64,000 nucleotides of DNA, taken from assembly GCF_014395225.1 (NCBI RefSeq), contig NZ_CP060723.1, positions 3,906,001 to 3,970,000 of the forward strand. The letters are read 5' to 3'. A program made the translations under genes and the position numbers. The notes under the pieces were generated by a model, which made no database searches, was not told where the DNA came from, and was given only the letters and a program-made list of their open reading frames with translations. Origin of the DNA: Pedobacter roseus. Its GTDB lineage: Bacteria; Bacteroidota; Bacteroidia; Sphingobacteriales; Sphingobacteriaceae. Position 1 is the first letter of the stretch; the number at the start of each line of letters is the position of its first letter. This document shows, in pieces, positions 54,739 to 63,268 of this stretch.

Positions 54739-55950
54739 TTACTCAACAATATTTAATGCGAAGTTTTTATATTTCAACAACATTAAACTGGTGTTAATAT
54801 AACCTAATTTTTCATCATGGATAAACGAAAAGCTATTATGAAGCCCTTTATACCGTTCTTTTACGATATAGTCCTTATAATCTTCTCCATAATTCACCAA
54901 TAGTTTACCGAAATAATAGCCTACATCAAAACCTTTAAAAGCATACTCTCCAGGTTCAAAACCATATTTATAGCGGTATTTTTTGATAAAGGTAACTACA
55001 GCACTGCTTTTATAATCTATTTTATAGGATGAACTGATGATGGTATTCAGGTCTTGTAATTTATCGGCCGGATAATTCTGTTTTACCCAGTTTGGATGTC
55101 CAAAAAGGTTAATTCCATAGCCCCCGGTTGGCAAATTCTTTAACTTATAAAGTTTTTCTACAGTTGGCAATACAAAAGCACGGTCGGATGAAGTTACCAC
55201 AACTACATACTGCTTGCCTTTAATCATTTTGGTTTCAAAAGTGTAAGCTGATGCATACTCCTGCACGATAAATTTGCCAGTGTTTTGGAAATAATTTCTG
55301 ATCGGGGCTGCAAAAGCTTCATCTTCCGTTTTTTTCGGGTTAATGAGCACCACTATGGTATTAGCCGGATTAAAGTTTTTAGCGATATAAGTACCGATCT
55401 TTTTACCGTGCAAACCGATATTATTTACAATAGACACTAGATTGGGATTGTTAAACTCTCCCGGATCGGTTGCAGCCAGAGGAGAAACAATGGTTGCATT
55501 GTTTTCTTTGGCATAATTGGCTATAAATTTTAAACCTTCAGGAAAAACAGGCCCGATAATTAAATTACTCTGTTTAAAACGTTCGTTTTTATATAAAGTG
55601 GAAATATGCGCATTATCATCCTGGGTATCAAAAACATTAAGTTTAAAATTTAAGCCCTGCGCCGCAGCAGAATCTAATCCTAATTTAAAACCCTGATAAA
55701 AATCGATGGGCATGGCATATTTCTCAATATCTGCCTTTGTAGCCGTTTTTAAGTTCAGCTCATCCAGTTTAAAAGGCACAAGCAGTGACACACTGGCCTG
55801 CGTAAACTTTTTGATAGGCTTTTTATCGGCTGGTTTTTCCTTCTCAGCTGGTTTACTCGTCTCTGGTTTAGGTGTTCTCACTTTTGGCGAACAAGCACTT
55901 AAAACCAACATCAACAAAACGGGCAACCCGTAAACCTTCTTAAAATTCAT
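54739..55950 (-). CDS. Periplasmic-binding-protein-type lipoprotein (LppC/LivJ-like)
   Basis: About 403 residues from the ATG at 55950, which starts a clean lipoprotein signal (VLSACSP, cysteine about 20). A linker rich in K, P and E (about 25-50) follows. The rest resembles the type 1 periplasmic-binding fold: SLLVPF, IIGPVFPEGLKFIANYAKENNATIVSPLA, NIGLHGKKIGTYIA and GYGINLFGHPNW. Similar proteins in Bacteroidota lie next to guaA without any ABC transporter genes, which points to a sensing or envelope role rather than uptake. Here it lies about 115 bases downstream of guaA, with a hairpin between them. Confidence 0.85.
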   Translation of the reverse strand: MNFKKVYGLPVLLMLVLSACSPKVRTPKPETSKPAEKEKPADKKPIKKFTQASVSLLVPFKLDELNLKTATKADIEKYAMPIDFYQGFKLGLDSAAAQGLNFKLNVFDTQDDNAHISTLYKNERFKQSNLIIGPVFPEGLKFIANYAKENNATIVSPLAATDPGEFNNPNLVSIVNNIGLHGKKIGTYIAKNFNPANTIVVLINPKKTEDEAFAAPIRNYFQNTGKFIVQEYASAYTFETKMIKGKQYVVVVTSSDRAFVLPTVEKLYKLKNLPTGGYGINLFGHPNWVKQNYPADKLQDLNTIISSSYKIDYKSSAVVTFIKKYRYKYGFEPGEYAFKGFDVGYYFGKLLVNYGEDYKDYIVKERYKGLHNSFSFIHDEKLGYINTSLMLLKYKNFALNIVE

Positions 55951-55972
55951 ACCTATCGTTTTTAACAAAATA

Positions 55973-56003
55973 TGCTAGCAAAGTTTATTCCACCTTGCTA
56001 GCA
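55973..56003 (-). terminator. Hairpin between guaA and the lipoprotein gene
   Basis: Nine-base perfect stem TGCTAGCAA / TTGCTAGCA with a 13-base loop, followed on the minus strand by TATTTTGTT. It could partly terminate guaA transcripts. A second tiny palindrome (56020-56038) lies next to it. Confidence 0.5.
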
Positions 56004-56064
56004 TCACATTTATTTTATGCAGTTTGGACTCCAAACTGAAAACTCACAGCTCCAAACTAAACTA

Positions 56065-57594
56065 TTATTCCCACTCAATAGTTGCAGGCGGTTTAGAGCT
56101 GATATCGTATACCACCCTATTGATGCCTTTAACTTTATTGATGATTTCGTTAGAGATTTTAGCCAAAACCGGATAAGGCAAATGACACCAATCTGCAGTC
56201 ATACCATCTAATGATTCAACCGCTCTTAATGCAATTACATTTTCGTAGGTACGTTCATCTCCCATTACACCAACAGACCTAACCGGCAAAAAGATTGCTC
56301 CCGCCTGCCATACCTGATCGTATAATCCTGCGTCTTTCAGGTTATCGATATAAATTTTATCTGCATCCTGTAAGATAGCTACTTTTTCTGCAGTAACCTC
56401 ACCAATGATACGGATACCTAAACCTGGTCCCGGGAAAGGGTGACGGCCTAAGATAAACGATTCTAAACCTAAAGCGGTACCTACTCTTCTTACTTCATCT
56501 TTGAACAAAGTTTTAAGTGGCTCCACTACTTTAAGTTTCATAAAATCTGGCAAACCGCCTACATTGTGGTGCGATTTAATGGTGGCCGATGGCCCTTTAA
56601 CGGAAACAGATTCGATAATATCCGGATAGATAGTACCTTGTGCCAGCCATTTCACATCTTGTATCAGGTGAGATTCTTCATCGAAAACTTCGATAAAAAC
56701 ACGACCAATGATTTTACGTTTTTGCTCCGGATCTTCTACCCCAGCCAATTGACTTAAGAATTTATCTTTTGCATCAACGCCTTTAATGTTCAACCCGAAA
56801 TCTTTGTATTGTTCTAAAACACTCTCATACTCGTTTTTACGCAATAAACCATTATCAACAAATATACAGTGTAAGTTTTTGCCAATAGCTTTATGTAAAA
56901 GCACCGCAGCAACGCTACTGTCAACACCTCCTGAAAGTGCTAACACAACCTTATCATCACCTACAGTTGCCTTGATATCAGCAATCGTGGTTTCAACAAA
57001 GGCAGCAGAAGTCCAATCCTGGCTGCAACCGCAGATATCCACTAAGAAATTTTCTAAAAGAATTTTTCCATCAATACTATGGGTAACCTCCGGGTGGAAC
57101 TGGATGGCATAAGTATCAGAATCTTTAATGTGGTAAGCGGCAACTTTTACACTATCGGTACTGGCAATCAGTTCAAAATTTTCAGGGATATCGGTAATGG
57201 TATCACCATGGCTCATCCAAACCTGCGAACCAAGGTTAATGCCTTTGAATAATTTATTATCCTGGTTTACAAAGTTTAAGTTGGCACGGCCATACTCGCG
57301 TGTTGAAGAAGGCTGAACCGAACCAGCAGAATGTTGGGCAATATATTGTGCACCGTAACAAACAGCCAATAAAGGATATTTTAAATGGTATTTTGATAAA
57401 TCGATTTGAGGGGCATCTTCCTGGCGAACAGAATAAGGACTACCTGAAAAGATAACACCTTTTACATCCTCGGTAATCTCAGGAAGATTGTTATATGGAT
57501 ATATTTCACAGTAAATATTTAGTTCGCGAACCCTACGAGCGATGAGTTGTGTAAATTGCGAACCAAAATCGACGATAATGATTTTTTCTTGCAT
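56065..57594 (-). CDS. guaA: GMP synthase (glutamine-hydrolysing)
   Basis: A 509-residue enzyme from the ATG at 57594 that converts XMP to GMP with ATP and glutamine. The N-terminal glutamine amidotransferase has the catalytic C79 in AVCYGAQ and the His/Glu pair in FHPEVTH; the ATP pyrophosphatase domain has LSGGVDSS; the C-terminal dimerisation domain ends [20 protein letters not shown], the conserved GuaA tail. An upstream TTG extension is rejected because a TACCTTTG box lies between it and the ATG. That box ends only three bases before the ATG, so the transcript may be nearly leaderless. Confidence 0.98.
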   Translation of the reverse strand: MQEKIIIVDFGSQFTQLIARRVRELNIYCEIYPYNNLPEITEDVKGVIFSGSPYSVRQEDAPQIDLSKYHLKYPLLAVCYGAQYIAQHSAGSVQPSSTREYGRANLNFVNQDNKLFKGINLGSQVWMSHGDTITDIPENFELIASTDSVKVAAYHIKDSDTYAIQFHPEVTHSIDGKILLENFLVDICGCSQDWTSAAFVETTIADIKATVGDDKVVLALSGGVDSSVAAVLLHKAIGKNLHCIFVDNGLLRKNEYESVLEQYKDFGLNIKGVDAKDKFLSQLAGVEDPEQKRKIIGRVFIEVFDEESHLIQDVKWLAQGTIYPDIIESVSVKGPSATIKSHHNVGGLPDFMKLKVVEPLKTLFKDEVRRVGTALGLESFILGRHPFPGPGLGIRIIGEVTAEKVAILQDADKIYIDNLKDAGLYDQVWQAGAIFLPVRSVGVMGDERTYENVIALRAVESLDGMTADWCHLPYPVLAKISNEIINKVKGINRVVYDISSKPPATIEWE

Positions 57595-57600
57595 CCGCAA

Positions 57601-57774
57601 AGGTACCAATTAGATATGAGATTTGAGAGGGGAGATTTGAGATTTTTGAAGGAAAAAGTCAGGGGGCGGGAGTCAGAAGTCCGAAGTCAATTAAGCGATT
57701 TAAACAATTAACCGATTAACCTGTATACAACTTGCAGGTACCAATGATCTAATGACAAATGAACCACTGAACCT
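57601..57774. repeat. Repeat words upstream of guaA
   Basis: GAGATTTGAGAGGGGAGATTTGAGA (57617-57641) belongs to the same family as 31384, 44928 and 45270; CGATTTAAACAATTAACC...AATGAACCACTGAACC (57697-57774) resembles 47080-47185. Confidence 0.65.
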
Positions 57775-58233
57775 CTACGATTCCATCAAAACCACCTCTA
57801 CCCCAAATTTCCTTAAAAAATCTACGCCTTCATCGCTAGGCAAACCTTTGTAAGCGGCATAGGATTTTGAATAGTACACCAGTTTAATTCCTGATGATAA
57901 AATTAACCTTGCGCAGGCAATACAGGGAGATAGCGTTGTATATAAAGTACAGCCTTCTATCTTCGACCCATTTTTAGATGCATAGAGGATCGCATTTTCT
58001 TCAGCATGCAAAGCCAATGAACAGCTTCCTTTGCTATCGCGTGCGCAGCCATGCTCAGGCCATTCCTCATCGCAATTGTGCGTTCCGGCTGGCGGACCAT
58101 TGTAACCGATAGATATAATACGGGTATCTTTTGTTAATACTGCGCCAACGTGGGCACGCACGCAATGCGAACGGGCAGCCAGATCGGTGGCAAGGTTCAT
58201 AAATATGGTATCGAAGCTTGGTTTGTCTGTCAT
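57775..58233 (-). CDS. Deoxycytidylate (dCMP) deaminase family protein
   Basis: A 152-residue zinc enzyme from the ATG at 58233. Motifs are LHAEENAIL (His ligand and catalytic Glu) and SPCIACARLI (two Cys ligands), with the ARSHCVRAHVGAVL start and a CDEEWPEHGC insert that binds a second zinc or stabilises the fold in this family. It deaminates dCMP to dUMP for dTMP synthesis. Two earlier in-frame starts (up to 58254) are rejected because they add a nonconserved hydrophobic stub and run into the terminator hairpin. It lies 58 bases from guaA's upstream repeats; no thymidylate gene is nearby. Confidence 0.93.
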   Translation of the reverse strand: MTDKPSFDTIFMNLATDLAARSHCVRAHVGAVLTKDTRIISIGYNGPPAGTHNCDEEWPEHGCARDSKGSCSLALHAEENAILYASKNGSKIEGCTLYTTLSPCIACARLILSSGIKLVYYSKSYAAYKGLPSDEGVDFLRKFGVEVVLMES

Positions 58234-58249
58234 GTATAAAATCAAAAAA

Positions 58250-58276
58250 GCCACAGGGCATTTAATCCCTGTGGCT
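58250..58276 (-). terminator. Intrinsic terminator of the sugar MFS gene
   Basis: Nine-base perfect stem GCCACAGGG / CCCTGTGGC and a T6 run on the minus strand, 22 bases beyond the MFS stop codon. Confidence 0.9.
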
Positions 58277-58297
58277 ACAAAAATACTTTATTAAAAA

Positions 58298-59733
58298 TTA
58301 ATGTCCGCCAGAAAGTTTCTTATCGAAATTAATTCCCTGAGATCTTAAAATACCACTTACTCTCCAGGCATAAAAAGCCAGATAAGAGAAACATATAATA
58401 CCCACCACATAACTGTATTGAATACCTGTAAACTCTGATACCGCACCCTGTGCCCAGCTAATGATACCACCACCCATAATCATCATAATTAAGAAGCTAC
58501 TTCCCTGACTGGTGTGTTTACCCAAACCGCTTACGGCCAAAGTAAAGATACAAGGCCATAATGTACTACAGAATAAACCTACACTTGTAATGGCATAAAC
58601 ACTCGTCATACCAGTAGTAAACATTCCAATCAATAAGGCAGTTATGCCGATAACCGAAAAGATCAACAGCATACGTGCAGGATTACCTTTACTTGCCATA
58701 TCGGCCGCAATTAATACCAGAATAATCAAGGCATATACGTAAAAAGGAGCCAAATCATGTTTTGCAATAGCGTTAACAGCTAAAAAGATACCGAATGCTA
58801 AATAAGGCGCAATAAATCTTAATATTTTTTGTGTGCTCACGTTATCGGTAAAAGCCTCAACGGCGCCGGTCCAACGACCGATCATCATACTTGCCCAATA
58901 TAAGGAGATGTAAGGCGCAATATCTTTAATAGCAAAACCAAGATCTTTTTCCATGTAAGCAGGTAAATTACTTGCAGTTGATACCTCGACACCTACATAA
59001 ACAAAAATAGCAATCATCCCCAAAACCAATTGGGGTATTTCAATGCTGAGCCCTTAATCGATTTAGTATCTTCAGACGAAGCTTCCACCAAAGTAGGTCT
59101 ATCAGGTAATGAAGATAATTTTAAGAAAATAGCAACAGCAATAAAAGCGACACCTAAAATAAGGTAAGGGATTTTAACACTTTCAATACTGATATCGGTA
59201 CTTGCATTTGCTGCAGAACCAAAAATAGCAAAACTCACAATAAGCGGGCCTATGGTTGTGCCGAAATTGTTAATACCGCCAGCTAAAGTTAATCGTTGCG
59301 AACCAGTTGTAATTGGCCCTAATGCAATTGCCAAAGGATTAGCCACCGTTTGTTGTAACGAGAAACCCAGTGCCACAATAAATAAACCAGAAAGCATTAA
59401 CGGAAATGAGTGCAGGTTTGCCGCTGGATAAAATAATAAGGTTCCAAGCGCAGAAATAACCAATCCGAGTGCCAACGAATTTTTATAGCCCAGTTTATTT
59501 ACAATATCTTGTCCTATTAGTACTGAAATACCATTATAAATTAAAGCACCCACCGTGTAAGCAATGTAAAATGCCAGCGACACCAGCTGACTTTCAGCTT
59601 GCGATAAATCAAAAGCTTTTTTAAATACCGGTATTAGGATATCGTTACTGGCAGCCACAAAGCCCCAAAAAAAGAATACCGTGACCAAGGGAATAAACTG
59701 CCCCCACTTGGTTTGTGTTTGTTCTGAACTCAT
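58298..59733 (-). pseudogene. Sugar MFS transporter (FucP/GluP-like) split by a one-base deletion
   Basis: The 5' half (59733-59014) encodes residues up to ALKYPNWFWG and stops; the 3' half (59029-58298) continues with LVLGMIAIFVYVGVEVS. Both are parts of one sugar-porter-type MFS protein of about 478 residues with 12 helices (FFFWGFVAASNDILIP in helix 1, NNFGTTIGPL in helix 5). At 59032-59035 the minus strand reads TACCCCAATTGG; adding one C gives Tyr-Pro-Gln-Leu-Val-Leu-Gly and restores a single frame. So this is either a real frameshift or a homopolymer error. The substrate would be a sugar such as fucose, glucose or N-acetylglucosamine; a possible operator lies upstream (59798-59810). Confidence 0.9.
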
Positions 59734-59797
59734 TTTTAAAATTTAGTTTTAGTGGCTCTAAACATAAATAAAAAAAAACGAAAAGCAGTAAATTTTA

Positions 59798-59810
59798 TGC
59801 AACCCGTGCA
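59798..59810. promoter_or_regulatory. Possible LacI/GntR-type operator between the MFS and LysE genes
   Basis: TGCAACCCGTGCA has mirrored TGCA ends around a CG-rich centre, like operators of sugar regulators. It is 65 bases upstream of the MFS start. No regulator gene is adjacent. Confidence 0.28.
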
Positions 59811-59876
59811 ACAAAAATAAATGTTATATGTTTAGGTATAAAATTGCATATTCGCATATTATAAACAATACAATGC

Positions 59877-60503
59877 ATGTTTGAAGCCATATTACTAGGA
59901 ATAGGAGCAGGGATTATTTCGTCGTTTTTAACAGGGCCGGTATTTTTTGCAATGATCAAAACCAGCATAGAGCGGGGTTTTAAAGCGGGGTTTTCTTTGG
60001 CTGTTGGCGTGATTATCAGCGATATAATCTTAATTGGACTGGTCCTTTTTGGCAGCCAGTTTTTTGACTACAAGGCAGAATTTGATAAATATGTAGGCTC
60101 TATCGGGGGCCTATTTTTGTTAGCGGTGGGTATCTATTACCTGGTTTCTAAAATAACCGTACATTATGATAGTTCAACCTTACAAAAGGTGAGTAAACGG
60201 GGTTATGTCATAAAAGGATTTCTGATGTGTATCCTCACACCTTCTACGCTCATGTTCTGGATTATTGTTAGCGGAATCATCTCTGTTAAGCTCAATAACA
60301 TGCTTAACGAGAAATTGGTCTGCTTTTTTATCGCCATGGCCACTCAACTGGCTATCGATGGCGCTAAAAGTTTTTATTCCAGCAAACTCCGTTATAAAAT
60401 AAAAGAAGATGCGCTGAAGAAACTCAATAAAATTGCCGGTGTGGTCATCATCATCTTTGCTTTCTGGCTGATCATTAAAACTTATCTGAAGTTTTACGCA
60501 TAA
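59877..60503 (+). CDS. LysE/RhtB-family amino-acid exporter
   Basis: A 208-residue membrane protein with six helices. The N-terminal LGIGAGIISSFLTGPVFFAMIKTSIERGFKAGF matches the LysE/RhtB signature, and helix 4 has a FLMCILTPSTLMFWI segment in place of the more usual N-P motif. It probably exports an amino acid or metabolite. It diverges from the MFS gene. The last eight codons are duplicated in the repeat that follows, so the tandem duplication began inside the gene. Confidence 0.9.
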   Translation: MFEAILLGIGAGIISSFLTGPVFFAMIKTSIERGFKAGFSLAVGVIISDIILIGLVLFGSQFFDYKAEFDKYVGSIGGLFLLAVGIYYLVSKITVHYDSSTLQKVSKRGYVIKGFLMCILTPSTLMFWIIVSGIISVKLNNMLNEKLVCFFIAMATQLAIDGAKSFYSSKLRYKIKEDALKKLNKIAGVVIIIFAFWLIIKTYLKFYA

Positions 60504-60980
60504 CTCTTTTCAAAATAGACACACTTAGATGTTTAAACATTTTTTTTGAAAAGCAGGTGCAGTAAAACTATTATTGTTAGTCCTGCCAATGCTGCAAGTC
60601 CTCAGCAAATGAAGAATTTGCCTCCGGGCTTTCCGCGAATGTCAGGTTTAGATAGGAGAAGCAAGCAACATTAAATGAAGATGAAAACCTGCTTTGTGCC
60701 TTAGTGCCTTTGTGGTAACACGAAAATATCCCTTAGTAAAACATATCTGAAGTTTTACGCATAATATATTGCATTCCCAGTTTAGATGCACTTAGATGTT
60801 CAAACATTTTTAGAAAAGCAGGTGCAATAAAACTATTATTGTTAGTCCTGCCAATGCTGCAAGTCCTCGGCAAATGAAGGATTTGCCTCCGGGCTTTCCG
60901 CGAATGTCAGGTTTAGGTAGGAGAAGCAAGCAAAATTAAATGAAGATGGAAACCTGCTTTGTGCCTTTGTGTCTTCATGC
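60478..60980. repeat. Direct duplication of about 260 bp starting in the end of the LysE gene
   Basis: ATCTGAAGTTTTACGCATAA, the end of the LysE gene, occurs at 60484 and again at 60745. What follows is shared: CACTTAGATGTT, GAAAAGCAGGTGCA, CTATTATTGTTAGTCCTGCC, TTTGCCTCCGGGCTTTCCGC, AATGTCAGGTTTAG and AACCTGCTTTGTGCC (60686 and 60951). The offset is 261 to 265. Its CCGC-ATGTC-GGTTTAG order recalls the 344-bp family at 44698. From 60981 to 61094 a GTCACCCTCAGTGTAGTCGA word common to other repeats is seen, and no gene. Confidence 0.88.
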
Positions 60981-61094
60981 CTTTGTAGTTAAAAATTAAA
61001 AATAGAACTAAGCGTTTGTCACCCTCAGTGTAGTCGAAGGGCATCCTTTCTCTGTGCAAACTCAGTGCAATTGGTGGTAAAAACGAGCTCAAAA

Positions 61095-61122
61095 AAATAG
61101 CCCATATGCCTATGAGCTATTT
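61095..61122 (-). terminator. Intrinsic terminator of the amidophosphoribosyltransferase gene
   Basis: Stem AAATAGCTCATA / TATGGGCTATTT with a GGCA loop and a T7 run on the minus strand, 22 bases beyond the stop codon. Confidence 0.88.
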
Positions 61123-61144
61123 ATTATTCAAAATATTTTAGGGG

Positions 61145-63046
61145 CTAATAAGCCCTTTGGTTATTTCCTTCTTTCCAGTTAACAAAAGCTTTGTTTACCA
61201 CTTTGTTACCGCCTGGGGTTGGATAATTTCCTGAGAAATACCAGTCACCTTTGTTTTTCGGACAAGCCTCGTGCAGGTTCTCTAAACTCTGGTAAATCAC
61301 TTCAACTTCAGCAACAGTACCTTTTGGGGTAATAATCTGTGCAATTTTGGCCGAGATTTCTTCAGGGGTAAATGGTTTATAAATTTCTTTAACGTGGTTT
61401 ACAATTTCCTCTTTCGGTAAAAGTAACGAAGCTTTACATTTGGTATAAACATCTTCAATTACCTGCCACATGCCACGTTCAGTAAGCAATTGGATTGCCG
61501 CATCAAAAGCCACAAACTGACCCATCCGGCTCATATCTATCCCATAACAATCAGGGTAACGGATCTGAGGTGCAGAAGAAACAATAATAATCTTTTTAGG
61601 ATGTAAACGGTCTACAATTTTAATGATGCTCTGTTTTAAAGTAGTACCACGAACAATAGAATCGTCTAAAGCCACCAAAGTATCCTGGTGATTGTTGATA
61701 ATACCATAAGTAGTATCATAAACGTGTGCCACCATTTCGCTACGATCAGCATCCTGGGTAATAAAAGTCCGCAGTTTAACATCTTTTACCGCCAGTTTTT
61801 CTACACGTGGTGCAAGCGACAATAAATCGTCTAACTGCTCATCCGTTAACTGTTCTTTTTTATGTAAGAGAACTTCTTTCTGATGATTGCGCACATAACG
61901 TTGTACGCCATCAACCATCCCGAAAAACGCAACCTCAGCAGTATTCGGAATAAAAGAGAAAACCGTATTTTTTAGATCGTAATTAACCGCTTTCAAAATT
62001 TTATCGCTCAATAAACGGCCAAGCTGTTTACGTTCGCGGTAAATCTCCACATCACTTCCTTTAGAGAAATAGATGCGTTCGAATGAGCAAGATAATCTTT
62101 CGGTAGGCTCGCGGAATTGCTCCATGCTCACCTCGCCATTTTTCTTAATGATTAAAGCATGACCTGGATCGATCTCTTTAACATCTTTAAACTGGATATT
62201 AAATGCAGTTTGTAAAGCTGGCCTTTCGGAAGCCGCTACTACAATCTCATCATCATAATAATAATATGCCGGACGGATACCTGCCGGATCGCGCATAATA
62301 AACGAATCGCCATTACCCACCATACCACAGATCGAATAACCTCCATCCCATGTTTTGGCCGAGCGGCGAAGGATATTCGCAATATCTAAATTATCAGATA
62401 TTTTGTGCGTAATCGCAACGTTATCATGTCCTTCCTTTTTATACTGATCGAAAAGCTCCTGGTTTTCATCGTCCAAAAAGTGACCGATTTTTTCCAGCAC
62501 GGTAACCGTATCTGCTTTTTCTTTTGGATGTTGCCCTAACTCATACAATTGCTCCAATAACTCATCAACATTAGTCATGTTAAAGTTACCTGCAATTACC
62601 AGGTTACGCGTCATCCAGTTGTTCTGCCTTAAAAAAGGGTGGCAATTTTCGATACTGTTTTTACCATGCGTACCATAACGCAAATGGCCCATTAACACCT
62701 CGCCGATAAAGCTTACGTTGTTTTTGAGCCATTCTGTATCCTGCATTAATTCAGGGGTGTTTTCCTGGATATCGACAAATTTGTTCTGTACATATTCGAA
62801 GATATCTGCTACCGCATTAGATGCCATGCTCCGGTATCGGCTAATGTACCTACTGCCCGGTTTCATATCCAGCTTAATGGTGGCAATGCCAGCGCCATCC
62901 TGGCCCCGGTTATGCTGTTTCTCCATTAAAAGGTATAATTTGTTAAGGCCGTAAAGTGCTGTACCGTACTTTTGCTGGTAGTAAGAAAGTGGTTTTAACA
63001 GGCGAATAAAAGCGATTCCGCATTCGTGTTTTATCTGATCACTCAT
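61145..63046 (-). CDS. purF: Amidophosphoribosyltransferase-like protein, long Bacteroidota form
   Basis: A 633-residue protein. The N-terminal Ntn glutamine amidotransferase domain begins after a 8-residue propeptide, with the nucleophile C9 in HECGIAF. The middle has the GHLRYGTHG and NENQ-like segments, and the C-terminal phosphoribosyltransferase domain has the PRPP loop VALDDSIVRGTT. These are the reactions of the first step of purine synthesis. It is longer than standard PurF (about 470 residues) because of insertions such as IQENTPELMQDTEW and a long C-terminal tail. I used the ATG at 63046: a TTG seven codons earlier lies inside the -7 box. It could be a paralog with a different role. 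Confidence 0.88.
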   Translation of the reverse strand: MSDQIKHECGIAFIRLLKPLSYYQQKYGTALYGLNKLYLLMEKQHNRGQDGAGIATIKLDMKPGSRYISRYRSMASNAVADIFEYVQNKFVDIQENTPELMQDTEWLKNNVSFIGEVLMGHLRYGTHGKNSIENCHPFLRQNNWMTRNLVIAGNFNMTNVDELLEQLYELGQHPKEKADTVTVLEKIGHFLDDENQELFDQYKKEGHDNVAITHKISDNLDIANILRRSAKTWDGGYSICGMVGNGDSFIMRDPAGIRPAYYYYDDEIVVAASERPALQTAFNIQFKDVKEIDPGHALIIKKNGEVSMEQFREPTERLSCSFERIYFSKGSDVEIYRERKQLGRLLSDKILKAVNYDLKNTVFSFIPNTAEVAFFGMVDGVQRYVRNHQKEVLLHKKEQLTDEQLDDLLSLAPRVEKLAVKDVKLRTFITQDADRSEMVAHVYDTTYGIINNHQDTLVALDDSIVRGTTLKQSIIKIVDRLHPKKIIIVSSAPQIRYPDCYGIDMSRMGQFVAFDAAIQLLTERGMWQVIEDVYTKCKASLLLPKEEIVNHVKEIYKPFTPEEISAKIAQIITPKGTVAEVEVIYQSLENLHEACPKNKGDWYFSGNYPTPGGNKVVNKAFVNWKEGNNQRAY

Positions 63047-63064
63047 TGTGTGGGTTTGAAGCCG

Positions 63065-63072
63065 CAAAGTTA
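63065..63072 (-). promoter_or_regulatory. -7 box of the amidophosphoribosyltransferase gene
   Basis: TAACTTTG on the minus strand, 18 bases before the ATG at 63046. It places the transcript start near 63060 and excludes the in-frame TTG. Confidence 0.6.
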
Positions 63073-63268
63073 TCCTTTTAAACCATTACAACCTAAACAA
63101 AAATGTTTTCTTTTGAGATGATGAGTTTAAGCTGACAGATACTCCAAAAGTATGCTAATCTGCCTTTCCTACTTAAAATACTGTATTATTAATTAGAATC
63201 TTTCTAAATAATTTGCATAGTTAGTGTAAAATTAACACTTTTGCGCTATTATTAAGATTTAGTCTAAA

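Noticed and set aside
63047-63067. TTG start for the amidophosphoribosyltransferase
   Set aside because: It overlaps the TAACTTTG promoter box and would put residues before the short Ntn propeptide.
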